From positions 207,871,190-207,935,189 of the forward strand of contig NC_081409.1 in the NCBI RefSeq assembly GCF_030272615.1: a stretch of 64,000 nt of DNA, written 5' to 3'. Below the pieces are notes generated by a model. It saw only the letters and a program-made list of their open reading frames with translations. It made no database searches and was not told where the DNA came from. How positions within the stretch are numbered: the first letter of the stretch is position 1; each line of letters starts with the position of its first letter. A program made the translations under genes and the position numbers. Source of the stretch: Cryptomeria japonica (lineage: Eukaryota; Streptophyta; Pinopsida; Cupressales; Cupressaceae). Positions 20,688 through 32,552 of the stretch are shown one piece after another.

Positions 20688-21022
20688 AAATCTTGAAAGG
20701 GATGCCAAATAAGGCTCCAAACTCAAAATAACTTTTAAAACTCATGCCCATTGGTGTTTTGAATACAACAAAAGAGAAGAGGGAAAAAAAGAAGAGAAAG
20801 AGGAAGAGGAAAGGGAGTAGTTCCTAGGATATTAATTGGATGATGATTCCAAATAAAATCTTGAAAGGGATGCCAAATAAGGCTCCAAACTCAAAATAAC
20901 TTTTAAAACTCATGCCCATTGGTGTTTTGCATACAACAAAAGAGAAGAGGGAAAAAAAGAAGAGGGAGAGGAAGAAAAAGGTGTAATTTCTAGGATATTA
21001 ATTGAATGATGATTTGGGTTTT
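20688..21022 (+). repeat. Tandem duplication, two units of about 167 bp
   Basis: The sequence from aaatcttgaaagggatgcc to aggatattaattg is present at 20688-20852 and again at 20856-21022 with few differences, mostly in a purine-rich run (agaagaggg...). It is a recent local duplication in noncoding DNA. Confidence 0.9.
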
Positions 21023-21332
21023 GAAGATAGTTGCTCAATGTACCTATGTCATATGCTTGATGCAACACTTCATTTTTTGGTATCTTTTTTTTTTATTGGT
21101 AAATATGTCTTCATATTGATTATCAAAATGGATTTACATATTATGTTCAAGTTTGGAATTCCATAAAAAACAACCAACATCTATAATTCTAGATCTAGAA
21201 GCCTGTATATTACATATTCTTACTATCAAAATGGGCTTTAGTTCTATATTCATAACATTATCATATAAACAAAAATTAACAGAAAAGAACCTGTTCACTG
21301 CTCATTGCTCCACTACACGCTTCTTGCAATCC

Positions 21333-22480
21333 TCAGCTACCTTTACACCTGCCACTTTGTTGGGAGCTACACCCTGGGCGTGCACAACTGAAGAAGAGCC
21401 TTCCAACGGAGGGTGATGTCGCTTCGAACTGAGAACCAATCGACCTACCTTGCTTCCTCGTGGGGACAATGGACACCTCCGTCTGTTCCTGGTTGTCTTC
21501 TTTTGGAAACCACTTCACAACTTCTTCCCTCACCAATTGGGCTTCCTTGGCTTTCAAAAACTCCTTTATCCCTTGCAAGCTAATTTGTGCCAAAGCCTGC
21601 CTAACTTCCTTATTTCCATTCGCACTCCACAACAGGAAAGGTTGGAGAGGTGGTATGAATTCCCTGACGTGGAGCCAATCTCCACTTGAACATACAAAGT
21701 CTTCACCTTGCCATGCCATCCCTATGGGATTTGCCAGCCCCCGACACTAGTCATCTTTCACACATGAATGCATTAACCAAAATGCTGACTCGTTCGATTC
21801 GAACTCAAGAGACCAGGCTAAGAATAGCGAGGTGATGTTGATGTTAGTTCGATATCGATATCCAACTTTCAAATATTCATCACCCAAGATGATTTTCACC
21901 CTTGTCATGAAGGTTGCCTTTGAGAATTTGAATACATGGGACAAGCGCTCATCCAAGATTCTTCCCTAGAAAGTCACCATAGATTTAGTGGCCTGGAGAG
22001 AGAAGTTAGCTTGCATCGTGACAACCTCTAACACTCACCAAATGAGAAGCTTCACCACCACACCTTCTTTCCTTAGTGCCAAATTTACAATGACAAACTA
22101 TCCATCCACCTCATAAATTAAATCCCTCGCCTATTTGTCCCATGCAATGCAATAAATTCATCAGGGACTTGTCACACCACTTCTTCGTTGTAAGTGTATG
22201 AAATATCCGTTGGAAATAGAAATGTGCTTTTTTGCACATAAGAGATCTGTAGCCAAGTGATCCTTTGGTAGGAAATTCATATCCACCAATTGCCCACTTT
22301 CAATTCTCCTTGGCTGCGCTTCCACTCGCCACCACCTCAGCTCGTCTGTGCGTACTATGGTCTGTAATTTGGTTTTGAATTCCCCCTGATGTCCTTTCGC
22401 ATGATGAAAAGGACCTCTCTCATCCCAAGCAAGCTTGAGGCCGCCCAAGCATGTCAAGCAATAAATGCATACCACTTGAA
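21333..22480 (-). pseudogene. Unrecognised decayed reading frames
   Basis: Three - strand frames (22475-22161, 21956-21747, 21719-21333) look coding in composition and run in the same direction as the LINE RNase H relic just upstream, so they may be parts of one element. The last contains an amphipathic Glu/Gln/Lys-rich segment (EFLKAKEAQLVREEVVKWF). I cannot assign any of them to a family. They are separated by stops and at least one frameshift. Confidence 0.35.
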
Positions 22481-22728
22481 AGAGCCATCACCCTCATTAA
22501 ATTCAACCTATACCGGCTAACATCCGCTCCCATAATGGATAATTACTATTCGTTCAAATTCAAATTCTTAATCTAGTCATCCCACATCTTGCGACATGTC
22601 AGAGTTTATCAAGACCATTTAACCTTGCCAACTTGGAGGGAAAATGCCAAGTTGGCTTGAAAGTCAGCTTCCATATCACCCTCCCTAAGCACATGAGAAA
22701 CTTTAAATTTATTGAAGTTAGATAATAG

Positions 22729-23135
22729 TCATTTAATAACCTGGATGATTTTATCAATCTTCCAATTTTCAGCATAGCCTTTTGTTATTGCATTCACCAT
22801 GATCTGTGAGTCTCCTTCCAGATGGAGATTGTCCACATTCAACTTTCTAGCCATACTAATAGCGAGGAAGGCAGCTTGTGTTTTTGCTTCATTATTGGTG
22901 CCCCAACCTAACCGTTGACTACAACAAGCTATAGTACATCCCTTGCAATCTTTTGCCACACAACCTGTGCACCCGTTGGTCCTGGGTTCCCTCTTGCAGC
23001 ACCATCAAAGTTTACTTTGATCCAGTCTTGTTCTGGCAGAGTCCATTCTGTAATCCTGCTTTCAGTATGTAAAGGATGAACCCTTTTAGGCCCATTAACA
23101 GGCCTCATTTTTTGGTATCTCACAATATATATCAA
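22729..23135 (-). pseudogene. LINE-type RNase H (RVT_3) relic
   Basis: Two overlapping frames joined by a frameshift near 22940 give WIKVNFDGAARGNPGP (catalytic Asp), NNEAKTQAAFLAI (catalytic Glu) and LHLEGDSQIMVNAI (catalytic Asp), the pattern of the RNase H at the 3' end of plant L1-type LINE ORF2. No reverse transcriptase or endonuclease is seen upstream, so it is a short fragment, or a separate RNase H-like pseudogene. Confidence 0.8.
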
Positions 23136-23639
23136 GCTTCATATTATGTCTATGATTATTAGTGTATCGAATGAATTATGTGGATTGTTATTTGACCTTT
23201 TTTTTGGTAGTTTTGACTTCTTTAATTAATTTTTTTTTATATTTTTAATAACCATGCCATCCACTCCCGATTCCCGAAAATGTGGATAAACACTAATTTT
23301 CATATTTATTAATCTCCTGCACTATATGCTTTTTAAATAAACAAACTTCCAAAATTTTCCCTATTTCCTAAAGTTTTCGAACATGGTAAAATTGTTTCTA
23401 TGCATATATTTTTTTTTCAAAATAATTTTAAAAGCACATGTCTACATCATCTAATGTAGTTATTAAATATATTTATAACAAAGTACTTGTTGTCATTTTA
23501 TGACACCCTTGGTCCATCAGTGAGAACCGATCAGAGATATGTTCCATGGACCAGCTCTGCCCCAGTTGATCAAGGAGAAAAGCAGAGGAATCATGAAGTG
23601 TGAAGTGTTGCCTTGTCCGGAGGAAGTTCCTCCCTTGGC

Positions 23640-24215
23640 CTTTTCTTCCTTTCTCGGAACTCCAGAACCCCGAGGTTCCAAAGTTCCTCCCTTGGCCTCT
23701 CCTGTTTCCATCTCCGGAACTTCGGAACCTCAAGGTTCCTTCTCTTTGCCTTCTCTTGTTCTTTCTTCCCCGGAACTTCGGAACCCCGAGGTTCCGAAGT
23801 TCCTTGCCCTTGCTTTCCTCGGAACCCCAGAACCCCGAGGTTCCGAGGTTCCCTCCTAGCCTTTCTTCCTTCCTTTCTTCGGAACTCCGGAACCTCGAGG
23901 TTCCTAAGTTCTCTTCCTTTGCTTCCTTCTTCTCCTGGAACTACAAAACCTCAAGTTTCTGAAGTTCCTTCCTTCCTTGCCTTTTCTCCCTAGTTTCCTC
24001 GGAACTCCGAAACCCCGAGGTTTCGAAGTTCCTTTCCTTCTCTTCCTCTCTCTATCCCGGAACTCCGGAACCCCGAGGTTTCGAAGTTCTTTCCTTAGCC
24101 GCCTTCTAGTTTTCCGAAACTCCGGAATGTTCTGGAGTTCCCTGCTGTGTTTCTTTTCTTCTCTCCCGGAACTCCGGAACCCCGAGGTTCCGAAGTTTTT
24201 CCCTTGTCTTCCCCA
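23640..24215 (+). repeat. Tandem palindromic minisatellite in U3 of LTR A2
   Basis: About ten units, 43-64 bp apart, carry ggaacttcggaacc - ccga - ggttccgaagttcc or variants. The unit near 23776 is a perfect 14-bp-arm palindrome with a 4-base loop. CT-rich spacers separate units. Frames across the array encode repeated PEPRGSEVP-like peptides and are artefacts. Confidence 0.92.
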
Positions 24216-24584
24216 CTTCGGCAGCCCAAGCTTCCGAAGTCCCTGGACTTCCTTTCGACTGGTGACACTTCCAGATGGTGTAATTAACACTCAAGGCTTT
24301 AAATGCTCCGATAGTTTTGGTGACTTGTGCACCTTCTTTTGTGGAGCCACAAGGGTACATTTAATGTCTTTGGCATAATTTCCATCAAGGGACGTACGGG
24401 GCCATGCTTGGTGACTTGTGTCATGATTGCATACTCTGACTTTGGAAGGTCAGTCAATCCACCTTCTCAGGATTGCCTTTTGTGGTATGGCTAGGTTGCT
24501 TGCATGTACAAGTCAAGTGCATGCACTTCCCTGCACTTCCAGACTGACATACAGGGGTCATGATCACCCTTGTAACCATTTTTT

Positions 24585-24594
24585 CTATATAAAG
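24585..24594 (+). promoter_or_regulatory. LTR A2 TATA box
   Basis: The sequence ctatataaag is located as in LTR A1, after the hairpin array. Confidence 0.7.
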
Positions 24595-25261
24595 GCTGTT
24601 AAGCCTCATTGTAAAGGGTTCTCTCCTTGCTGCCTTGAGCTTTCCTATGCTCTTTCTCTTCTCTTGAAGACTTGTAATCATTTTTGCATTTCTGCAACTG
24701 TAAGATTGGCCTTTGGCCTTTGAATGAATTGAAATTACATTCTTGCCTTCTTTCAACTTATGCATGCTATGTGTGTTTCCTTACCTTCATCATAAGTGTA
24801 TGTTTTGTCGCTCTTCTCTCCATATATGCTGTGTTAACATGTTTCCTGAGTGTGACTTGTGGGAATCTTTCTCCCCTCTTGACACTTAGCAAATTCTAAC
24901 CTCCATACATGCGTTTGGGTCACTCATGCAATTGAAGTTGTGCGTCTCTTGGGTATTTCAGTTGATTCCTTGTGCCATTTCGGTAGGGAGAGGAACAATC
25001 TCTTCTTGGTGCATCACCTCCTCCTGTTTTAAGCTTTTCTCTCTTCCCTTTAGCTCTGCAATTTGTTCGGATAGGCTTAGGAGTAAGTTTTGAAGTGTTG
25101 AGTTGGTTCAACACTTGCACTTGGATTGAGAAGGAAGCCAACCTTCTCCGGAGATTCAACCCCCTTGCGCAAGGTCCCACACTTTGGGGTTGTTTCCATG
25201 TTTCACAAGGTTGTTGAGTTGATAGCTCAGCAAGGGTGCGAGCTTTTGTGATAACAATACT

Positions 25262-26040
25262 ACATATACTTTTTGTTAGTCATCTTTCAAGTTTGCTCTA
25301 GGTTTTAGCCACTTACACTATATGAACTCAAAGTTTCTTTCCCCATTCCTATCTTATCATAGTAGAAGGTTTTAGGGAAGAGCTACTACATTTTTGAAAC
25401 TCTTTGTACTTGCACATGAATAAAATAAATATAAAGCTATATAGGGAAAGCATCAATTCAAATTTATTATCAGGTGAGAGATAGGGTTTGATACACTTTG
25501 ACAAACAACAGTTTAAGAACCAATAAAATGATGTCTTAAGACTTGTCAAATATATTCCAAACTATACATGCCACTAAATGTAAGCCATTGGACGAATTTC
25601 TTTTTTCAAGGCTTTTTGGATCAATTATGAATTTGAAATCAGGGTGGAACCATTTTTTTAAGTAGAGGATTTTAAAATCTTGTCAATTATCCTCTTCAGA
25701 TTGTAAGGGATAGAAGATATGGGACAACTTAGAGGGAATGGAACTATTGGTGATTAAAAGAAATTGACAATTACGAGGGATGGTCATTTGGATGGCAGAA
25801 ATGGGAGAGCTTTGAGCATGTTTAGCTTTATGTGATAACCCATCTCTCATCAAATGTGTGCCTTGCATTCAAATTCTATGCATTGAAATTGGAAAAGAGA
25901 AAGAAACTCTATCTATGAATGTATTTACATATTGACACTTTTACTATTTGTCAACTTAGGTTCAAGCTCAATTCTTTTTTCATTGAAACATGGATCTAGT
26001 GAATTTCACATTTTTTACTTGTGTATAATCTTAGGGAGTG
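25262..26040. other. Unassigned AT-rich sequence
   Basis: No gene or repeat recognised. Probably intron of the host gene. Confidence 0.4.
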
Positions 26041-26641
26041 TGATAGTTACAAGTGTTAATTTTGTGTCTCAGATCAGAAATCAGAATTAATAAAATGAAT
26101 TTAGGATTAAGTAGGCATGAAAACAAGGCAAGTGCACAAGAGACTCAAGACATTTACCCTGGGAAAACCTCTGATGAGAAAAAACCCAGCTATAAAGACC
26201 CACAGGTCTGACTATGTATTCACTTTAATTGTAACCATACAATGCATATATAGGGCTTTTGTCACAGCACCTCAACAGCAGATAAGAGCAGCACCTAAGC
26301 AACCATCACCTTTGAAGGAGAGGCTTCAACACAATTCGCACCCTTCTGGAGATAATTCGCACCCTTTTGAAGAGCAGATCAAAACTTAGTTGGTTTCATT
26401 TGCAACCAAAATGCTCTTCATTTATATGAGCTGCTGGGGATGCAATATGGGGTCGGCCTCATAAACTTTGGCACCAAAAAAAAAACTTTTATTGTTTTGC
26501 CGAAAATCCTTTTTTTTTGGGGCCACAAGTTATGTTTGCTGTTTGATAAGGGAGGTGTGTTCTCCCTTTAGGGTCCACCCTAAAGGGACACGCTACCTCT
26601 TGTAGCGTGAGGGCCCAGCCCGATTTTCTTACATAGTTACA
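26041..26641 (-). repeat. Putative copia-type LTR
   Basis: On the - strand the region runs from tgtaac/tgtaag near 26641-26633 through two strong hairpins and a TATA-like catataaatg (about 26427-26437) to an end rich in the phrase found at R/U5 of many plant copia LTRs (gaggttttcccagggtaaatg, on + at 26149-26169). The exact ends and target duplication are unclear: tagtt occurs just inside the left end and just outside the right end. Confidence 0.5.
26564..26608. repeat. Two adjacent perfect hairpins
   Basis: Hairpin one has 11-bp arms ccctttagggt / accctaaaggg with a 2-base loop (26564-26587). Hairpin two has 7-bp arms acgctac / gtagcgt with a 5-base loop (26590-26608). They lie near the 5' end of the putative - strand LTR. 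Confidence 0.85.
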
Positions 26642-27326
26642 AAACAACAAGAAGTTGATCATAATGAATGGCATTTGGAACCAAATAGTTAAGAGAGATA
26701 AACATAAGCAAACAGAGTTAAATTATGATATTTATTTTGAACTATACTTCACATAATATACCATTTCAAGATCAATGATTTAGTACCTCTTTACTCTTGG
26801 ATGCTTTCTAACTGAACATTCAAGGATAATCATGTCTATGAAACAAATATAAATGTAATCCATGTTATCCACTTCAAATGCGGCGAGGCTAACAAAAAGA
26901 ACGATCAATGAACAGGAGGAAACAATATATTATTCTGTTTCAAGAAGCATCGAATAAAATGTGTTCAAAGAAGAGGCTCAAAATTTTGTGCAAACCAACT
27001 TCTAGCTTCCTAGCAAGAAGAGGAGAAGAGAGCCATATGATCTTTCATTATCCACCTTGCACTGGCTATGTTTGTCCTATCTTGTTTTTAAAACTTTTAT
27101 GATATGTTTTCGATATTGTTGGAGGTCCACTGTAATCAAAACATATGATACTCTTGATAACCTTCCTTAGCTAATTAATTTTCTACTTGATTAAAGTTTG
27201 CAATTATGAAAATTAACCTTTTATTTGTACTTTTAAAATCTTTCTCATTGCTCTTCATGCCTTTTGTTTCACATTTTGAATCAAATCAGGGTTAACCCAT
27301 GTATCTATATGTACTTTTATTAATAG

Positions 27327-27423
27327 GTTCTTCTTGGATCTATGGGAGCATTATCATTAATGACTGTTATCTCTGTTGTAATTGGGAGAATCTTTCACTC
27401 TGTTCCAGAGCAATTTCAAACTA
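27327..27423 (+). CDS. GDT1-like: GDT1-like chloroplast cation transporter, internal exon a
   Basis: This 97-nt exon encodes VLLGSMGALSLMT..., a transmembrane helix of the UPF0016/GDT1 family, ending VPEQFQT. The acceptor is taatag/G at 27325-27326 and the donor is A/gtaag at 27424. The phase-1 end joins exon b to rebuild a Thr codon and QFQTTLPIGEY, as in plant GDT1-like 1/2 proteins. Family members in plastids (PAM71, CMT1) move Mn2+ or Ca2+ across thylakoid or envelope membranes. The exon with the first E-x-G-D-K-T motif should precede it but was not found in the window. Which of the two plastid paralogues this is remains open. Confidence 0.92.
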
Positions 27424-28689
27424 GTAAGATAACCTTATTTCTCTTTCTAGCTTCTGTTGCTTTCAAGCACCATCAATCTAGGCTAAGCTTGTAAGATGCA
27501 ATTGTTAGAATAACACGAGCATTACTTTCTAGTTCAATTCTAAGGCATTGACTGAATGTAATCATCTTATTATATGGCTCAATTATTCCCTGCTACATTG
27601 TAATGAAAAAGTGTTGTATAAAATTGTTTGATAGGTATGGCATAATCTTTCTTTTCTATTAGATTTTGCCACTTCTTTCATGGTGTTCTCTTGGATGACC
27701 AAAGTAATGATTGCATAATTCGTTTCAAGTCAGAAAGTAATATTAACATTCATTTGGTGCCGAAATTACTTTAAGATCTTTGAAATGGTCCATTACAATG
27801 TTATCGGGCGAAAGGCAGCCAAATTCGTGAAGAAATCTAAAAGATGAAACAAGGAACCACTTTTAAAAAGGGGTTAAAAGACCCATTTCCTAGATGCTTT
27901 AATATCGCTTGTAATGAACCTTCTCTATAAATGGAAAGTGATTACCTGAACAGTAAATTTGATTGAGAATGGCCCCTTTGAGAGGGAAATCTTCTAATCT
28001 CCTATTACAATAATAGTAATACTCAAATGTCAATTAGAGTTCCTTAAGTATGCAACTCCTATTTATAAGAGATGATAAGATAGTCATGTGCTACCTCATG
28101 TATGTGGGATAAAAGAAAAGTAGAATTAATATAAAAGTGAGAAAAAGAAGATAGAAGAAAATAGGATGTAATGTGCCAACAACAATAGCTTCTTTTGTTT
28201 GCTAGCAACTTCCAACTACTATTGTGGGGGTCAAGGGGGGTAATGTGATCTTAGGTGGGGTTGAGGGGCAGCAATGTGAAAAGGTGTGGGGGAGAAGGGT
28301 GGTGCTACTGTCACTCATAGACTGTTACCAGAGATAAAACAACGCCTATCTGGGGATTGATCCCATTGCGAAGGTTTACTTTGAATCAAGGTGAAGGACT
28401 TTAAAATTGTAATCAGCTTTTTACAAACTAATATTAGTACTTTACTAACTCTATACAATATACATGCAAGTAGCTGAAATTATTGTCATTTTTTGCAATG
28501 TTTGACAGAACTATAGGTTAGAGATCTAGGTTTCCCACACCTTATTGCCAATCCTTGCCCAAGTTAGAGAATAAGAAGTTTGAGTAGCCTAATTTAAAAC
28601 CTTGGCTCTATTTTCTTGACCATTTCTTTTGACTCTGCTAGTGCCCACAAGAAAAAAAATTCTTATTTCAGCTCTGAATTTGGATAAAG

Positions 28690-28975
28690 CTTGTCAATGG
28701 TACATGTAACCCTTTGCTAAAATGTATGCCTGGAATGAATTCACCCGGCGGGTCACAACTCACTATGGTAATGTTTGTGACATTGACTATTTCAACTACC
28801 TTTCCAAGTTGCATCAAGCATGATCTATCAAGGACTACAACATGGAATATTAGAGATTGTGCACGTGACTTGATGAGCTCAATGCTAACAAACTTCTTGA
28901 GTTGTGCATTGGAAGGTCAAATGAGGACATGAGGTATGATGTTAAGATCATTCTTTAGAGATAGCTGAAAGATTG
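28690..28975 (+). pseudogene. Gypsy gag relic
   Basis: A reading with many stops and shifts gives NEFTRRVTTHYG, then DYFNYLSKLHQ, SIKDYN and LLELCIG followed by RYDVKI. This is the order of the core of gag in plant chromovirus-like gypsy elements (FxxLSKLxQxGSIxDY...LxxxFIxGLxxxIRxDV). The donor element is the likely source of the protease relic at 30385 and the RT relic at 33903. Confidence 0.65.
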
Positions 28976-29209
28976 AAAGTCCATAGATGGAAGACTCATA
29001 GAGTACTCTCTGAGTCTTGAAAAACTCACGAGTTTTTTCGCTCAGCGAGTATTTACGCCATAAACTCGCACAAAAACTCGCTGAATTTTGGCAAGTTTTT
29101 AACAAAAAATCAGCAAGTCTTTGGCAAAAACTCGTCTGCATAAAAAAGAGAGGCCCAAACACGTCAAAAAATTATCTAATTTTTTTTTTCAAGTTAGTCT
29201 CATTTTCTT

Positions 29210-29285
29210 CATCAAAATATATACATGAAATATAACATTTAAGTATAATTCATACTTTAAGTTATATTTCATGTATATATTGCGA
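29210..29285. repeat. AT-rich inverted repeat
   Basis: Arms of about 20-30 bases pair: atatatacatgaaatataac (about 29217) against gttatatttcatgtatatat (about 29262), with cttaagtat-like inner arms and a loop of a few bases. It is possibly a small foldback element. Confidence 0.75.
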
Positions 29286-29521
29286 GGATGTTTGAGATTT
29301 GTTTTTGATCTCTAGGATTTATAATGCAAATTCTAGGTTTTCAAAGATCTTTTAAGTTTTCAGATTCGTCAAATTTTAGTAATCAGTAGGCTTCTATCAG
29401 CATTCTCGCTCTCTATCTCACTCACTTTATCTATCCCGAATTCTAGACCTATCTATTTCCCTATCACTCTTTGTCTATCTCCTCTCTGTATCTCACTCTC
29501 TCCTCTCTCCCTAAGATCTAG

Positions 29522-29557
<36 letters not shown>
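29522..29557 (+). repeat. CT microsatellite
   Basis: An uninterrupted run of about 17 ct dinucleotides inside a broader CT-rich tract from 29400. Confidence 0.95.
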
Positions 29558-29559
<2 letters not shown>

Positions 29560-30384
29560 CACCCGTAGACCCCCATGAGGGGTGCTACCCTCAACCTCGT
29601 TTCAGCAAGGTGGAGGAGCCACATCAGACTTCTAGGACTAGACCCTCTAGTTCTACCTCTCCCTTAGTTTTCACTAGAGTTGGGAAGAGGAAGATGTAAA
29701 ATGTTTTGAAGTCGTAATTACTTTTAGTTTTACAAAAACAATTTGCTATTTCATTTTGTTTTAGACTATCAGCCATCAACATTCTACATGAGGATGCCAT
29801 TTTGTACCTAATATGCATTCAAACCAATCAAATATATCTAGACTCAACTTGTTTCTTTTATGTACTCATTGGATGTATCTCCTCATTGAATCTTGAAAAA
29901 AAATGCATTTCTTATTAAATTTAAGCAAATTTTTAAGTTGCCAAGTTTTCAACAAATTATTTTTTGGGGCCTTGACAAGTTTTTGCTTTTGGCGAGTAGT
30001 TCAACTATGATTGAAACCATCTACTCCACAACTTAGTATGTGGCCAAGTAGAATCTCCCAAAGATCAATATTTCTTGCTACTAAAAAAAAGATAAGAATG
30101 CAACTAATCATTTTTCCTCCACTATTATAAGAAATTTGACGAACATTGGGCCAATGGTCTATGTTACAAGTGAAACAAAAAGTGGTCGAAGGGGCATCAA
30201 TGCATGGAAAATAGATTGTTTTACTTAGAAGATACTCTAGATGAAGCATATGAAGAACTTGGGAAGGTTTAGATGATGCTCCATATGTAGAAGATGTATC
30301 TTTGACCAACACTTATGTGCATGCCCTACTTGGCCTTTCCATACCTTAGATACCACAAATTTAAGCTTACATAAAAAATCAAAA

Positions 30385-30490
30385 GGTGAGTGTTCTGATT
30401 GACTTAGTAAGTATTTATCATTTTATTGTGAAGAAGTTGGCTAGCTAGTTAAATGACTTCCCCTACCAAGTCAAGAATCTTTAGATAGTG
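30385..30490 (+). pseudogene. Gypsy aspartic protease relic
   Basis: The reading VSVLIDLVSIYHFIVKKLAS resembles VxVLIDSGSTHNFIxxxLAxxL, the gypsy protease active-site block, with the DSG serine/glycine lost (DLV). Upstream, HALLGLSIP resembles the ALxGxxxP lead-in of plant gypsy proteases. Stops on both sides show it is inactive. Confidence 0.55.
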
Positions 30491-31272
30491 ATGGCCATTG
30501 AAGTCATAGTTAAATGTTAAGTATTGGACCACAATGTGAAGAAAGCAATGCGAAAGTAATTGTTGGCCACATCTATGTATTCCATTGGTCTTGGTGAAGT
30601 GATGTTGTAATAGAGTTTAGTGGTTTAAAAGTTAAAACCCTAGGCACCTCCATAACTTAGAGGAACTATTCATTAGATTTGGGAAAAATGGAAAGATTCA
30701 CCATCTGACAAGCATGGATACACAACCAACTAATACCATTATCTTGCATTGGATGGATAAATCATTGGGGAAGGGGACACAAGAAAGGAAACTTGGGGAT
30801 GTGTCCTCGAGCCATCCTCAAAATTGCGCCAAATGCAAGAATTCTCCTCGAAACGCGGGGAGTCAAGGAAGAATTGCAGGGATAGTCGACCATCCCCTAC
30901 AAAGAAAAACTCATTTTAAAAGGAAAAATACTCAGATGATAAAGAAAAAACATTTTATATTATTTCTTGTGGGCCCCCACACTCCAACTCGCCCTAGATG
31001 ATATAAAAGAGTCTCATGTCATTGCATTTGCAAGTTTTATTTGTGAAAAACGTTGTAGTAGGGTTTGGAGGAAGAGCATTTTTTTAGTAGGGATTGAAAG
31101 AGCAGCTTCAAAAGAGACTGAATCCAATGCATCAGTGGTAGTGAGATTGCAATTTCTTCAAAGAGGTAAGTAATTTATTATTTTTTTTCAAAGTTTTAAG
31201 TGAGAAATGTTTGATATTTTAAATTTTTTTCATTTTTCAGTTTGAAGTTGCATTAAATCTTCAAAAAATGAT

Positions 31273-32552
31273 ATGAGCAGCAATGAGAATGATAGTAGTC
31301 ACAATGAAGTGGAAGAAATTGAAACAAATGCAAGAGTTTCAACATCATTGGAGTGTGGAAGTGTTGAGGGTGGAGTTGGACAGCCACCAAATCCATTTGA
31401 GTGTCCTTCAAAAGTCTTGAAACCTTATGCAAAGGGCCCTTTTAACAAAAAAAACCTCTTCTCCAACTTGTTACAACCCTAGATACCAAAGAAAAAAATG
31501 CAGGGGGGAGTAGGTTGTGGCTTTGTCGCATTTGCAAGAAAGAATTTAGAGGGAGCTACACAAGGGTATGAACTCATTTTTCGGGTGTTAAAATTGAGTT
31601 AACGTTTGCCCATAAATAAAAGAGATGAGAAGATAGAGGCTCATAGATGGCACATGGAGGTGGAAATGAGGTCTCAAGGTGTGACAATGAAGACACATTA
31701 TTTTGGAAGTGGGCAATCATCTATGCCTACACCATCCACGATTGTTAGCAGTAGTAGTGAAATTGCCACAAGGAAAGACGAAGATTAATGGTAGTGAGAG
31801 GCCATGGATAGTTGAAGCTATGTTTAATGTGCAAGCATGGGATGCAACAAAGTCTTCCATTGCCAAGTTCTTTTATGTCCATGCAATCCTATTTCATGTG
31901 GTTCGTTCCTCTTATTTCAAACAAATGAAAGATGTAGCCTCTATCGGTCCCTTATTTGTACCCCTTGGAGATCATAAGCTACACTCTATCCTCTTAGACA
32001 AACAATATTCTAAGGTTAATTTGCTAATGGAGGATATAAGGCAAATTTGGATCAGGATAGGTTGTTCTATTGTGATGGATGGGTGGGTTGATATTAGACA
32101 TCGACCATTCATCAATATCAATCACATGCCCTTCTGGCTCTTATTTTCTTGAAGCTATGGATTGTTTAGGGAAGCGTAAGGATGCAAACTTCCAGTTCAA
32201 CATTTTGAGAGAGGCCATGGAGGAGGGTGGGGCCTCAAATGTTCTATAGGTGGTCACTGATTCAGAACATGTGTGCAAATTGGCTGGTATGATGGTGGAG
32301 GGTGCTTACAAGCACATCTTTTGGACCCCATGTGTTCATGCATTGAAAGACATAGGGAAAATAGATTGGGTGAAGCAAGTGGTGGCAAAAGCTAGAGACA
32401 TTAAAATGTTCATTTGCAGCCACCACACCTCACTTGCTCTCTTCGGGACATTTTCAAAGGAGTTCCTCAAACCTGTTGAGACAAGATATGCCAGTTATTT
32501 CATTTGTTAGAGAGGATGCTTGAGGTGTATGAGCCTCTATGATTTATGATGG
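31273..32552 (+). pseudogene. hAT transposase relic with BED finger and DUF659
   Basis: After a short acidic start, about 31500-31590 reads LCRICKKEFRGSYTRVWTHF, a BED-type zinc finger (C-x2-C...H). From about 31800 come DUF659-type transposase blocks: WVDIRHRPFINI, FREAMEEGGASNV, VVTDSEHVCKLAG, HIFWTPCVHALKDIGKIDWV, and FSKEFLKPVETRYASYF. A stop and frameshift near 32150 and missing pieces show decay. The 3' half, including the hAT dimerisation domain, is cut off at 32552 by an LTR. Confidence 0.82.

Larger units (their letters stand above)
23488..25256 (+). mobile_element. Solo LTR A2
   Basis: A 1,769-bp LTR begins TGTTGTC and ends GATAACA, an exact inverted pair. It is flanked by gtact (23483-23487) and atact (25257-25261), a 5-bp duplication with one mismatch. 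It matches LTR A1 throughout, with the hairpin minisatellite in U3, a TATA box at 24585-24594, and the U5 tail shared with LTR D. No internal region adjoins it. Comparison with A1 is what defines the break points of the nested 6.78-kb element. Confidence 0.9.

Noticed and set aside
21747-22475. Host gene exons on the - strand near the LINE relic
   Set aside because: No consistent splice borders, several stops, and no recognisable protein; kept only as unassigned decayed frames.
23473-24378. Overlapping frames rich in PEPRGSEVP and GTSGFRSS peptides
   Set aside because: Same cause, the minisatellite of LTR A2.
19932-27326. The missing upstream GDT1-like exon with E-x-G-D-K-T
   Set aside because: I looked for a GDKTFF-type reading before 27327 and did not find one; it may be outside the window, though a very short exon could have escaped notice.
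30001-30312. Zinc-knuckle-like CFTCNIDH on the - strand
   Set aside because: It lies on the strand opposite the surrounding gypsy relics and lacks the full C-x2-C-x4-H-x4-C pattern; probably chance.
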